The notes beneath the pieces were generated by a model. That model saw only the letters and a list, made by a program, of their open reading frames with translations, did not search any database and was not told where the DNA came from. From positions 310,001-374,000 of the forward strand of contig JAVFKD010000015.1 in the NCBI GenBank assembly GCA_036429605.1: a stretch of 64,000 nt of DNA, written 5' to 3'. Made by a program: the position numbers and the translations under genes. Position 1 is the stretch's first letter. Each line of letters begins with the position of its first letter. This document shows positions 1 to 11,125 of this stretch, in pieces. This DNA comes from Cladobotryum mycophilum (lineage: Eukaryota; Ascomycota; Sordariomycetes; Hypocreales; Hypocreaceae).

Positions 1-3000
1 TAGGTACAGGCTCGAGGTCGGTACTGTCTGGAGTGCGAGGCTCGGAAACAGAGGGCTCTGAGCTGGTTTTGGCCTCTGCGCTATCCCCAAATTCACGACA
101 CAAACCGCCAATTGCGCGATAGTCGAAAACAAACGTGGCGGGCAGGTCCAAATCCGCTTCTGCCTTCAGGGTAGAAACGATCTCAATGGCCATGATAGAG
201 TCAACACCGAGATCAGACAGCTGAGCATCTTCTGTAAACTCGGATGGATCGCTCCTCGTCGCTTTGGCAATGGTGTCTAGGATAGCCTTGAACAGGCCTG
301 AAGTTTCACCCTGCGTTTCCTCCTCTACCTTCTCCTCCACCACAACGGCTTTGCTCTCTCGTTGTCCCACGGGCGCCAAGTCCACAGCAGCGCTTTTCTT
401 GATTTCGTTCACGGATGCCTCACGGGCGCGAGGTGCGGGAGCGCTATGCCCCTCTCCAAGAATATGTCGCCAGGTGGCTCTGGGAAGCTCTGGGAAATGG
501 ACGTCCAGTTGCTGCTTCTTGACTCAGTACTATGCATGACTCTGGTAGACGGGGGGAGTGTAGTGCGCACAAAGGATGTGCAAACTGGTCCCGGTCCAAT
601 CTCAAGCCAGACTGCGTCCTTGAGCTTAGACTGCACGGCAATGAGTCCATCGACAAAATTGACTGCCTGACGAGTCTGCTGGGCCAAGTAGTCTTGATTT
701 GAAAACGCCCGGTCCATCAACAATAGATCCGAGCAGCGTTGATGCTACAGAAATCTTCGGCGCTGAATACGTAACACCTCCTGCAAGAGAGAGGTAATCC
801 TGTAGTATTGCATCCATCTGAAACGAATGGAATGCAAACGGGACGGGCAATGTCTTTGCGCGGAGCTTTGCATCCTTCGCCACGATGTCCGCTTGGAATT
901 CCTCCAGATCCTCGACAGTCCCGCTGACCACGGTAGCATTAGGGCTGTTGATGCATGCCACGTCGCAGGAAGAGGACTGGTGCCGCTTGAGGTGGTCTCG
1001 CACGGTGGCAACTGAACCTGACACTGCAAGCATGGCACAAGACCCTGATTCGCATCGCTCCAGGAGCAAAAGGGCACGCTTTCCGACAAGATACAAAGTA
1101 TCTGCTAGCGACAGGACTCCAGCAGCGTGCAAAGCGGCATACTCTCCAAGACTATGGCCCATTACCATGGCAGGTTCTATGCCAGCCGATCGCCAGAAGG
1201 AAGTGAGGGCAATCTCCAAAGTGAGAACGGCAAGTTGCGTCTGCAAAGCGTTTTGAGTGGACATGTCGATTCCATCATCAGTTATGATGTCTAGGAAAGG
1301 TGCGAACTTGTAGCTTTCGCAAATCGCCACGCACAAATCGACCGTCTCGCGGAAGACAGGATTGCTACGATACAATTCGGCACCCATACCGGCATAGTGG
1401 GATCCCTGCCCCGTAAAGGTAAAGACAATGGGTGGATTAGGCGATGGAGGCGATGATGCCAATGTCGTCTCTGGGGCCTCAAGCTTGGCGATAAGTTCTG
1501 GGATGGACGACGCAGTGTAGGCGAGTCTCAGCGGGTGGTGCATCCTCCTTGCCGTGGTTGTGTAGGCAACGTCTTCAATCCTTGCGGCCGGGTTCGCTCG
1601 TAGCCACTCGATCAATTTCTGTTTGTTTGCAGAATGAGACGCACGTGTTCTGGCAGAAGTGACAACGACATGGCTAGATCGGGGATCTGAGGCCCCCTCC
1701 TCGTCGCCGGTCGGGACCGGGGTATAGTCTTCCAGCACCATGCATGCGTTGCCACCTGCGGCGTCAAAGTTGTTGAGAAGAATACGCCTCGGCTTGTTGG
1801 GCTCTTCATGTTTCTTGAATATCTTGGGCTCCGAAGGGATCTCAATATTGAGCTCTGATAGTGGTGGGAATTTTGGGTTGAGCGCGTGGGGCATGTGTGC
1901 TTGCGGTGGTATAATGTCTTTCTGGAACATCATGGCACATTTAATCAGCTCTGCTATGCCAGCAGTTCCACGGTGTCCGAAGTTTGCTTTGACACCTCCC
2001 ACGGCCAACGGCCCGTTGGCACGACGCCTGTGTTTGCAACGGCACCCATCTCTGCCGGGTCGCCCGTCTGGGTTCCCGTTCCGTGCATCTCGACGTATGA
2101 GACGTCGTCAGGGGAGATTTGAGCGTTACCTAGAACTTTGCGGAAGAGTTGCTCCTGAGCACCAGGGTCCAAAGTGGTGATGGAGGTTGAGTTGCCGGAA
2201 TGGTTTCGTCCTGAGCTAGCTACCACTGCGAGGATATTATCGTTATGGGCTATAGCATCCTCAAGCCGTTTAAGCACCACAGCCCCGACAAAATCGCCAC
2301 GACAGTAGCCATCGGCATCATCACGGAAAGCCTTGCAGTTACCGGTATCAGACAGAATGCCCGAGTCGCTAAGACAGGTAAAGGAGTGGGGCCAACTTAA
2401 GATATTGGCAGCCTCTGAAACGGCCATGTCGATGTCTTTGGATAGCAAGCTCATGCATGCTAGGTGGATACCGGTCGTAGTGCTAGCACATGCAGCATCA
2501 AGTGAATAGGTTGGTCCCTACCACTTGAATTGCCAGGCGAGCCGCCCAGCACCAAATGCACGCTGAATGCCTTGCAACGTATACGGATCACAGCCCAGAG
2601 TAGAGTGGGTCTGTTTATGCCAGTCATCAGTTACCTGCGCGTAGGAGACACCGATGCGGTTGGGGTCCGTCGTTTTGGTTTGACCGTCCGAATAGCCGGC
2701 CATTTCAAGGGCCTCGTAGCTGCTCGTCAGAAACTGCCGGTGGTTCGGATCCATCAGCAGTGCCTCCCTCGGCGAGATGTGGAAGAAGCGAGAGTCAAAG
2801 TGCCCCGGGTTGTCCATGAAGCAGCCGTATCTCGCCGTAATTTTGCACTTTTGGTCGCCACGCTCATGTGCTGGGCAGAAGACTTTGTCGACATCGAAGC
2901 GGTCTTTGGGAACTTCGGTACAGAGGTCCTGCTTGGACATGATGAGGTCCTAGAACTCGTCGACATTGTCACTTCCGGGACCCCGTCCAGCCATTCCAAC

Positions 3001-3980
3001 GATGGCAATACGGCCAGCTGTCAGAGATGCGACACCATCATCGCCATCTAGAAGCGAATGCTGATCCTGAACCGACACAAACTTTCCCGCCGCCTTCAGC
3101 ATGCTAGCCAAGTAAGGTGCGTGGCTGCTAGATCCCATTTGAACTATCCTGGCTGGGCTAGCTCCATCGAGGCTAGAGATGAGTTGGCCAAAGGATTGCG
3201 TAATATCCAAAGGACGGGCCAAGACTTGGGAGCAAACAACTCTGAGAAGACCCCCAAAGCTGGCATAGGTCGCTGCAGGGTCGTCCAAGCCCCAGAGACT
3301 ATGGCTAGGATAACTGAGTGGTTTGTCCAAAAGGTTCGAGTTACTTCCGACCATGTAGTCAATCTCCGTGGTTGTCAAAGTGTCGAGGGTGTGTTGGAGT
3401 GCCTTGATCTCTAACGGATTCTTTGTGAGGCTCTTTATAGTGGGACACTCAGTCATGACGAGCTGTAACATAGATGGAGGACCAATGACGGTGCTCCATC
3501 CGGATCCCACCACACCCACCTTTGCTCTTTTGGTAGGTGGGATGCCTGCGTTCTCTTGGAACTGCTCCAGGGCCGTACGGAGACCTTCTGGTAAGATCCC
3601 AAGTACTGCCCAACCCCAGGTGCCGGGCTGGTCTTCCATAGCCCTGGATCTCACTGATGCGATTTTGCAGACCCGCACAACTAGTCGACCCATCTCCAAT
3701 AGTGCGTCGTATAGGGTCTCAAAGTCCTCAGCAATAGCCAGGGCCGAGAGAGTGAGCAGCCCCCTGATACACCAAGCCATTCAACGTCTGGCCCGATAAG
3801 GTGCGACTCTCGTTTCACCCACTGCAACAGAGTGCCTGCTCTGATTGCATGGAGTAGAAGAGCTCGCACCATGCCAAACTCTTCGGCACTGTGGCGATAT
3901 CTTTCTGCCAGATCCTGGAGGCTTGAGAAATGGCCTAGGCTGTCTGGTTTTCACAGATAAACCGTGGCTCAGACTGACAT
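1..3980 (-). pseudogene. Non-reducing polyketide synthase (SAT-KS-MAT-[PT lost]-ACP), decayed and cut by the window edge
   Basis: Reading down the minus strand I see an SAT domain (about 3980-3020), KS (about 3010-1750), MAT (about 1420-520) and an ACP (about 300-110) with the phosphopantetheine motif LGVDSIMAIEI. The KS keeps an active-site cysteine (LDAACAS, near 2490) and the MAT keeps GHSLGEYAA (near 1150). Lesions: in-frame TGA codons at 3969-3971 and 3951-3953; a frame change at the G5 run 3760-3764 inside the SAT GxSxG-like motif; a TAG at 2950-2952 where FWDLI is expected, so probably TGG to TAG; a TAG at 2518-2520 just before the KS active site; a frameshift near 2010-2030; another near 700; and loss of nearly the whole product-template domain. 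MAT sequence (SRSSNW) runs within a few codons into what looks like the PT C-terminus (ELPRATWRHILG), about 520-460. Live enzymes of this family build aromatic polyketides, with the SAT taking a starter from a partner synthase; this copy cannot. Anything after the ACP lies outside the window. Confidence 0.93.
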
Positions 3981-5706
3981 ATTTATAATCTGGGCTCAAG
4001 TGCTAAATCTCACATCATCTCGGAATCGGATAGATTGCTCTGCAGTAGTAACATGTCTGCAGGATACGTAACATGGCTACAATGCAAGTCCTCTATCAAC
4101 AGGTAAGGTATCCATCAACAGGGTAAATCATCCATCAACGTGTCATACCACCCATCTAGAAGATGAGCCCACATCGGTTGATGCCAGTATAGGCTACTCT
4201 TTGTTGAATCTCTATTGGTTGTAAGTGAGAATATGTCGCCGAGGAATAAGGCAGGGAGGCCACGAGATACAGTGGCAGGGCCTCGGCTAGGGGCTTGAAT
4301 CCTACCCATATTTGACTTGGATCGATCGGTCCAGAACGCTTCTGTGTGTCTACCATTCCTACATCTTAGTTCTGTTGTCATCCTTTTTTGTAAAATATAA
4401 TGCTTTAAGGAGGGTAGTTTAAGAAAAAAAGCAATATGAGGATGAGTCCACAGAAAGTCCACCAATCTACACAGAGTAATATTTGAAATAAGAAAAAATA
4501 TGTAAATCAAAAACTGCATAATATCATATAGGTTAATAGTAATATATTGAACATCTTTAATATCATATCTATTTAATATATAAGTATTAGATTAAACCTT
4601 ATTTTTTAAATTTAGTTTATTGTATAGTATTGTAATTTTAATTTTAATTTATATATATATTATTTATTACGTATTCTTTATGCTTCATATTTTACCATTA
4701 TGAGTTATTTGCTCAGCCCCCTATACTCTTATCCCTGTGAAACCCGAACCCATGGTCTTGATCAGGAACTGCCTGGAATCTCACAGCCCCATACACCTAC
4801 CCGATGAGGCATGCGATCCAGATACAGAGAATGAGCCGTCAATCCCAGAGGACGGTTCGATATAAATCTGTCAGCACTCATATTCGCATCCAATACCACA
4901 TATCTCCGCTGTGGTTCTACAAGTAATGAATCACCCTTCCGTTAGCACTAACACAACTTATCTCCGATTACCAAGCAGTTGGCTTACGGGCAGCTCCCGT
5001 TATCCGATTCTCCATCCAGCAACTCAAGTCTTCCGAAGGATGTTATTTAGCCGTATGTGGCTGAATCCTGGTGCAAAGTGGTGTGTGTGATAGGCTTCCC
5101 GGAGGCCTGGCTGTACCACACCCGGCGCGATTTGATACCAGGCTAGTTACGTACATTCATGAGGCTCCCCGATAAATTCCATCGGCGGCTACTAAGTACG
5201 ACATTCCTTGTCAATCAACCCAGATCTGATACATGCAGGTGCGGCTACTACATGGAACGTCCGGGAACTTATCCCATCGCCACGTGCAGGGATATGCGGG
5301 TAAGGGAATGCCGTGTAGGATTGGAGGGAGTGGGTACCATTCGTCCGTGAATCACAATATTGAAAAAGCCAAAGCCTCATAATACTTATGAAGAAGTAGC
5401 CGAGCGTAATGGAGGCACACACTTTGATGATGATAGGCTCCTTTCGGAATACTTGCTCCATAAGCTATAGTGCCTGTCGGCTCGGCTTTCTGTTCTACCT
5501 CCGTATCAACTCGAAACTTTCATTTTGTGCTGCGACTGTATACGTCTACACGTGTTGACTGAAAAATATGGTTGTGCTGGAATGAAGATTTAAGAAAAGG
5601 AGGGCACAGGTACAATTGTTCCCATCTTCATCCTCTCCTATCCGCAGTAACAACTTACCTCGAACATTGCATTTGCACTCATTATCATAATCTTTAGTTG
5701 TTAGCC
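3981..5706. other. Intergenic region between the two divergent PKS remnants
   Basis: This is the former shared upstream region of the two synthases. It contains an AT-rich island at about 4540-4720, mostly A/T runs. A 134-codon minus-strand open frame at 4115-4519 has no recognisable domain and ends inside the AT-rich stretch, so I do not call it a gene. A CGGCGG box lies at about 5184-5189 (reverse complement CCGCCG), similar to the core of the motif upstream of the regulator and exporter. Confidence 0.6.
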
Positions 5707-6963
5707 ATGCCTCACACCACCAGAGATGAGTCTAGCATTGCTATCGTTGGCTTGTCGTGCCGTTTCCCCGGCGATGCTTCCAGTCCATCCAAATTCTGGG
5801 ACTTGCTGAAGAACGCACGGAATGGCTTTTCACAGTCAACAGACAGATACAATGCTGAGGCCTTCTACCATCCAAAGAGTGGTAGTCTCCAGAATGTTAT
5901 ACCCACCAAAGGAGGGTACTTCCTAAAGCAGGACCCACACGTCTTTGATGCGGCCTTCTTCAATATCACGGCCACAGAAGCAATAGCACTGGACCCGAGA
6001 CAGCGCATTGCGTTGGAAGTCGCCTATGAAGCCCTTGAGAACGCTGGCCTATCACTTCAAAAAGTGGCAGGTTCTCAAACTGCCTGCTTCATGGGTTCAT
6101 CTATGAGCGACTATCGAGATGCTGTGGCTCGCGACTTTGGACATTTTCCCAAGTACCACATCCTTGGAGTTAGTGATGAGATGATTGCCAATCGCATCTC
6201 TCATTTCCTAGATATACACGGCCCCAGTGCCACTGTCCAGACAGCATGCTCATCGAGTCTCGTGGCAACTCATATCGCTTGCCAAAGCTTACGATCAGGA
6301 GAGTCAGAGATGGCCATCGCTGGCGGCGTTGGCAGATGCAAACGGATACGGTAGTGGCGAGGGCTGCGGTGTTATCAGTCTTCCGGCCTGGACTATGGCT
6401 CGACTCAGTACTTCGAGGCGCACGGCACAGGTACCAAAGTAGGAGATCCCATTGAAATAAAGGCAATCTACAGCACTATTGACCAGTCTTCATCCCGCAA
6501 ACGCCTCTACGTCGGCAGCGTTAAGCCAAACATTGGCCATCTCGAGGCCGCAGCGGGTGTTGCTAGTATCATTAAAGGAGTGCTGGCTTTAGAACGTGGT
6601 CTCATCCCGCCAAACATCAATTTCTCCACGCCAAACCCTGCCATTCCACTGGACGAATGGAACATGATAGTGCCTACAAAGTTGACACCTTGGCCTGCTG
6701 CAAAAACAAAGCGCATGAGTATCAGTGGCTTTGTTATGGGTGGCACGAACGCGCACATCGTCATGGATGCGTTCAGCGCCCCAGCGACGCTGAGCAATGG
6801 CGTAGTTGCCTTTCAAAGCAAGAAGAAGAGACTATTTGCCTTTAGTAGCCACGACAAAGCTGGTTTTGAACGTATGGGCAAATCACTAGCCGAGCACCTG
6901 GATACTCTTGGGGCTGTCGCATCGAGTCCCATTGATCGTGTGCGTGAAAGTTGGAATTATTGA
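5707..6963 (+). pseudogene. Highly reducing polyketide synthase remnant (KS domain only, internally deleted)
   Basis: The start is the ATG at 5707. A typical HR-PKS N-terminus follows: SIAIVGLSCRFPG, LDPRQRIALEVAYEALENAG and the KS active site TACSSS (near 6240). Near 6333 the frame breaks at AIAGGVG and resumes at DANGYGSGEGCGV, so roughly 35-45 residues usual in KS domains are absent. Near 6395 it breaks again and resumes at LDYGSTQYFEAHGTGTKVGD, with about 60 more residues missing. The KS histidines are present (EAHGTGT, and NIGHLE near 6535). The reading continues through the KS-MAT linker (FSSHDKAGFERMGK) and stops at 6961-6963. No MAT, DH, MT, ER, KR or ACP follows, although family members usually exceed 2,000 residues. 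The HR/NR divergent pair suggests an ancestral two-synthase pathway in which the reducing enzyme primes the non-reducing one. Confidence 0.93.
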
Positions 6964-7690
6964 GCCCACAGGATAAACACTACCCTAAACCCATTTGTCG
7001 TGTTAGATACGCTTCTTCCAATTACTGGGTGCTTCATCAGCATCAATATCAAATGCTAGAGTGCTGAAGGGGTGATCGACTACTCAACTATGTACACAAT
7101 GTATAGACGACGAGGAGACTTTGCCAAAAGCGAATCGAGTCAACATCAAATGTAGCTGGCTAGAATTAGATAGCCCGCATTGTCCTACATTAAATCGTGG
7201 ACAGGGGTTCCTCATAAATTGCAATTGCCCTCCTTGCTCCAATACCAAGGATATAATAAGAGCCCTTAGTCTACCTTAGATTTCTTTTAGCTTTTTATTC
7301 ATATAGTTTTATGTTTAATTAGTAATTTATTTTTAGAAATTACTATGTGTGCCATTTAATTACATAATAAACAATTAATAAATTAACATGTATATTATTA
7401 TCGCTATTATTAATAGCCATGTGAGGCGTATCTACCCTTAACCCTTATTTTCTCGTTGAAGCTTAAGTAGGGATCACCGTGGCCTCTGCATCCTGATAAT
7501 TTCCAAGGGTGAAATATTACATATCATAAAGAATTAGTTGGATCGAACTAGCGGATTGCTGGAAGTGCTTACTTCACTAGTGCAAAGCGCAGGGATTTAT
7601 CACAAGGAATCCATGCCGAAGGTGTTGGTTGATCGATCTTGTCTGATCCCGTCGTTGGTGGTGTGGTGGCTCCTACGGCGCTCCTGCGTC
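6964..7690. other. AT-rich intergenic stretch after the truncated HR-PKS
   Basis: No coding sequence is recognisable. An AT-rich island lies at about 7255-7430. With the one at 4540-4720 it brackets the amputated HR-PKS. This would fit old transposon insertion or excision scars, but I see no terminal repeats. Confidence 0.5.
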
Positions 7691-7764
7691 TTCGTCCGCC
7701 GTAATCACGTGCTGGAGGCATGTTTCGCCCGCAAACTGTCTTCCGCCGTATTTCTTCCGCCGGT
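7691..7764 (+). promoter_or_regulatory. Cluster of CCGCCG-core motifs upstream of the Zn2Cys6 regulator
   Basis: TTCGTCCGCCGT occurs at 7691-7702, TTCCGCCGTA at 7741-7750 and TTCCGCCGGT at 7755-7764. The first is identical to two 12-mers upstream of the MFS exporter (13374-13385 and 13394-13405). CCG/CGG triplets are the usual recognition units of Zn2Cys6 proteins, so autoregulation is a reasonable inference, not shown. Two CACGTG boxes (7706-7711 and 7801-7806) lie in the same region. Confidence 0.5.
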
Positions 7765-7857
7765 CCCCACATTCTTGCTTTCCATCACACACATATGATC
7801 CACGTGCGGTCGAGTGATTGTATGTTGGCCAGTCGCCCAACTGTATCCAAGGTATCC

Positions 7858-10257
7858 ATGGAGTCACCGTCAAATCATGATCGATTCAAAGTTAGGAAGC
7901 GAGGACTGCGGAAGGGCACCCATAGCTGTTGGGAATGCAAGCGACGGAAAATGAAGTGTGTATTTGACCCGGTCACTCATGCCACCACCTGCAATGGCTG
8001 TCGCCGTAGGGGTTCCCCATGTATCAGCCAGGAGTTTCCTGAGGATACCTCACCCTCCGCAAATGAGAGTCATAAGACGAGAGATGGTGTTGGGAGAGTT
8101 GGAACTCTCTCCAGCGGGAGTCATGACACCATCCAGAATGAAGCGCCCTCACCAGCCTGTGAAGGCGGTACACGAGCGCAGCCTTACATTCCGGTGACCC
8201 CAACCTCAGAGCCTTCACCGCAGATAGTGTCCCATAAAGCAGCAGCAGAGGTTTGTATTCCACCTTTCGATATCGTGATGCTTCTGACTGACTGGCTCTA
8301 TCAGCAACGCACCGTCAATCATGATACTCGTCAATCTAGTTCTCATACGCCTGCCCCGCAAGGCAAATATGAGAGGTTATCTCGGTTGTTGTATGAATCG
8401 CTACCCTCACCGGAAGATGTAGGAAGGATATGGAAGGCCTGCCCTCGTTCTTCTATCCTTGCCCATGAAATAATGACCATGCCGTATTCTTCTCTTATGC
8501 AGGACGACCTAGAAAGACCCGATCGTCTACTAGAGATCCCCAAGCCGGATTCTCATCCTGTTTTGATAGCGAGGCATATGCTCCTGCTGGCCAGCTTTCT
8601 GCAACATCTTCACCCTGATCTTCACGAGGAGGTGAAGCACCTATCGGAACCGCCGCGAGTCATGTCGGAACGGTTGGCCGATCTTGCTAATAGTCTCGTG
8701 ACGACAAAAGACGAACTGCTTGGCAGCATTGAAGGTCTCGAATGCGTGATGATCGAGAGCGTTTATCATGCGAATATTGGCAATCTTCGACGAAGCTGGG
8801 TCTCATGTCGGAGAGCTTTGAGTATTGCACAGCTGATGGGACTTCACCGATCGGACAATCGTACACAGTACAAAGTGCTCGACTCCAAGACAAACTGTCA
8901 ACCGCAGACCATGTGGTTCCGGATCGTCTTTCTAGACCGCTTTCTCTGTCTAATGCTCGGCCTTCCACAGGGATGCAATGACCGTAGGATGTCTTCCGAC
9001 GCGATGCTTACAAAGGACCTTCCTTTGGAGCGTCTCGAGCGAATACACTTTATTGTCGCTTCTCGCATCCTCGAGCGTAACGAGTCCGATCCGAGCGCCA
9101 ATGACCTCCCACTAACGCGAACCCTTGACTTGGAGCTACAGAAAGCGGCTAGGAGCGTCCCCAGCAAGTGGTGGTTGACACCGAAGATGGATGGTACCCA
9201 GACCAACTCGCAAGCCCTGTTCTTAAACACGCGGCGGCTATTCGCGCAAGTGCTCCATTATAATCTCTTGAATCAGCTTCATCTACCTTATATGCTTCGC
9301 TCCTCGTCAACCGGACGCAAATACGAGTACTCCCGAATCACCTGCGTAAATGCCTCGCGCGAGGTGCTCACGCGCTTCATCGCATTACGCAGCTTCAACG
9401 GAATCGCATACAGCTGTCGCATTATTGATTTCATTGCCCTTATGGCTGCCATGACCTTGTTACTGGCGCATCTAGACAGCAATCCATTGGACACTGAGAA
9501 CCTTCTGGCTCACCAGTATCATAGCGATCGTGCCATGATTGAGCAGGTGCAGGAGAACATGGGAGAAGTTAGTCACTTAAATTCAGAGACACTCAATTTG
9601 CAAAGCGCCAACTTGCTTCGCAGGCTATTAGCCATTGAGACCGAGGCGACTGAGGGATGCCCATCTTATACCGGGAGAGTGACTGTGGATGAAGCGGGAA
9701 CTGATAGCACACCACCTACTCAGGATAGCGATGCCGTCGTGAGCGTGCACATTCCTTATTTCGGCGTTATCAAGATCGCTCGAGAGGATGTGAGCGCGAA
9801 GCGTCCCGAAGCACAGTCTACTACAGCAACAACGGGTCGCCTCGCTCAGTTACAGGTAGTCAACAAGTCCAGGGCACCCAACACGCAAAACCCCCATCTA
9901 GCATCCCAGATGCGGCTTTTTGAGCCTACCAAGCCCAGCAGAAATCTGAATTTCGGGGTCATCACACCGGTTGATAGCGACTACGGCCATGTTGAAACAT
10001 TGTCATCGATGTCAGATGCCTGCGCAAATACTCCGATATATCATGGAACGCTTTCAATTGAGGCCGCTGGCGCGGACCATTTCGATTCACACTTTGCGAT
10101 GCAACTCCACAACAGCCCATCCGATCCTCTCTTGCAACATGACCAACACCTTGGGCTAGCTGCCGGGAGCGAAGATTGGGCGTTTCAGGGCGCGGACTTG
10201 GCTTTCTTTGATAGCCTAATGAGGGGTACAGGGAACGAGGGGAATCGAGGTGCGTAA
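7858..10257 (+). CDS. Zn2Cys6 fungal-type transcription factor, probable cluster regulator
   Basis: This is an intronless open frame of 799 residues from the ATG at 7858. The frame is also open from ATGs at 7822 and 7720, but the 7720 start would place the repeated CCGCCG motifs inside the coding region, so a downstream start is preferred. Residues 24-55 are a perfect Zn2Cys6 binuclear cluster (CX2CX6CX9CX2CX6C) preceded by basic residues (KVRKRGLRKG). The middle of the protein (about residues 150-560) resembles the fungal-specific transcription factor region, with helical segments such as LRRSWVSCRRALSIAQLMGLH. The C-terminal third is polar and low complexity. It lies between broken polyketide synthases and a convergent intact MFS exporter, the usual setting of a pathway-specific activator. 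I see no stop or frameshift, so it appears functional although its biosynthetic targets are dead. Confidence 0.92.
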   Translation: MESPSNHDRFKVRKRGLRKGTHSCWECKRRKMKCVFDPVTHATTCNGCRRRGSPCISQEFPEDTSPSANESHKTRDGVGRVGTLSSGSHDTIQNEAPSPACEGGTRAQPYIPVTPTSEPSPQIVSHKAAAEVCIPPFDIVMLLTDWLYQQRTVNHDTRQSSSHTPAPQGKYERLSRLLYESLPSPEDVGRIWKACPRSSILAHEIMTMPYSSLMQDDLERPDRLLEIPKPDSHPVLIARHMLLLASFLQHLHPDLHEEVKHLSEPPRVMSERLADLANSLVTTKDELLGSIEGLECVMIESVYHANIGNLRRSWVSCRRALSIAQLMGLHRSDNRTQYKVLDSKTNCQPQTMWFRIVFLDRFLCLMLGLPQGCNDRRMSSDAMLTKDLPLERLERIHFIVASRILERNESDPSANDLPLTRTLDLELQKAARSVPSKWWLTPKMDGTQTNSQALFLNTRRLFAQVLHYNLLNQLHLPYMLRSSSTGRKYEYSRITCVNASREVLTRFIALRSFNGIAYSCRIIDFIALMAAMTLLLAHLDSNPLDTENLLAHQYHSDRAMIEQVQENMGEVSHLNSETLNLQSANLLRRLLAIETEATEGCPSYTGRVTVDEAGTDSTPPTQDSDAVVSVHIPYFGVIKIAREDVSAKRPEAQSTTATTGRLAQLQVVNKSRAPNTQNPHLASQMRLFEPTKPSRNLNFGVITPVDSDYGHVETLSSMSDACANTPIYHGTLSIEAAGADHFDSHFAMQLHNSPSDPLLQHDQHLGLAAGSEDWAFQGADLAFFDSLMRGTGNEGNRGA

Positions 10258-11125
10258 TGGAACATTCATTAGCGGAAAACAGGATTCCATTTCATCATGT
10301 CACCATGGCAATGGCAATCGTAACGTTTAGCATACTTGGGCCTGGTCGCTTAAGTTTTTGCCTTTTCTTTTTATATGTTTATGTAGACTATGTTATGTAC
10401 TTTACTCTATAGAATCATGTTTGTATGATAACAGCCCTACGAGTTCAAGGCTAGCTACACTCTTCTTCTATGTAGCTGCCAATTTCCAATCAATTCTGCC
10501 AATCAATAGTTTGGATGTCACTTACTCACTCAATCAGTTGAGTGTAAGTAATAAAAGTGCCAGAGTAATATGTTATAGGATCATTTTCCCACGCGGAGTC
10601 GGGCATTCCATCACAGATTCTTATTCACTGGGCCATTATTATCATTACACTAACTGGTTATCCCATAAATAGGGTCTTGGATTCTCTATTATTACACAAT
10701 TAGTAAACCAGAGTTCCAGGGAGGAAAACCCGCTGCCGTCGTAGTCGCAATGTTTTCGTGCGCCATTCAGCGTGGTGTTCTACGATCATTGGCTAGCTAC
10801 CTATCCTATAATTCGCCAGCCTAGTTCCAGAAGGAAAATCACTAAAATAAAAAAAGGAGTCGTAAAAGTGAATACGATAATTAAATACGATTAATGTTGT
10901 CAACGACTTGATTGTAGGTATCGAAAGTGAATTAATTCATCATGATGCGGCACAAACACCAACCCATCGCTCAGCATTCTCCAATCTTCTGCTGGTATAC
11001 CCTCTGTTCTATGTCACCCCATCCCAGGAAACCCAGACCATCAAACTATAATAGCAGGGATCTCTTACCAGATCGCAATACAAGCCCAACCACGGTCCCT
11101 TTGGTAAGTCAACGCTCCAGTCCAA
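10258..11125. other. Convergent 3' intergenic region between regulator and exporter
   Basis: This region separates the stop codons of the convergent regulator and MFS genes. It holds no recognisable gene, only short frames without homology. It probably contains both 3' untranslated regions. Confidence 0.5.

Noticed and set aside
4115..4519. 134-codon minus-strand frame between the PKS remnants
   Set aside because: No domain, low-complexity AT-rich N-terminus, and its downstream half reads equally well in another frame.
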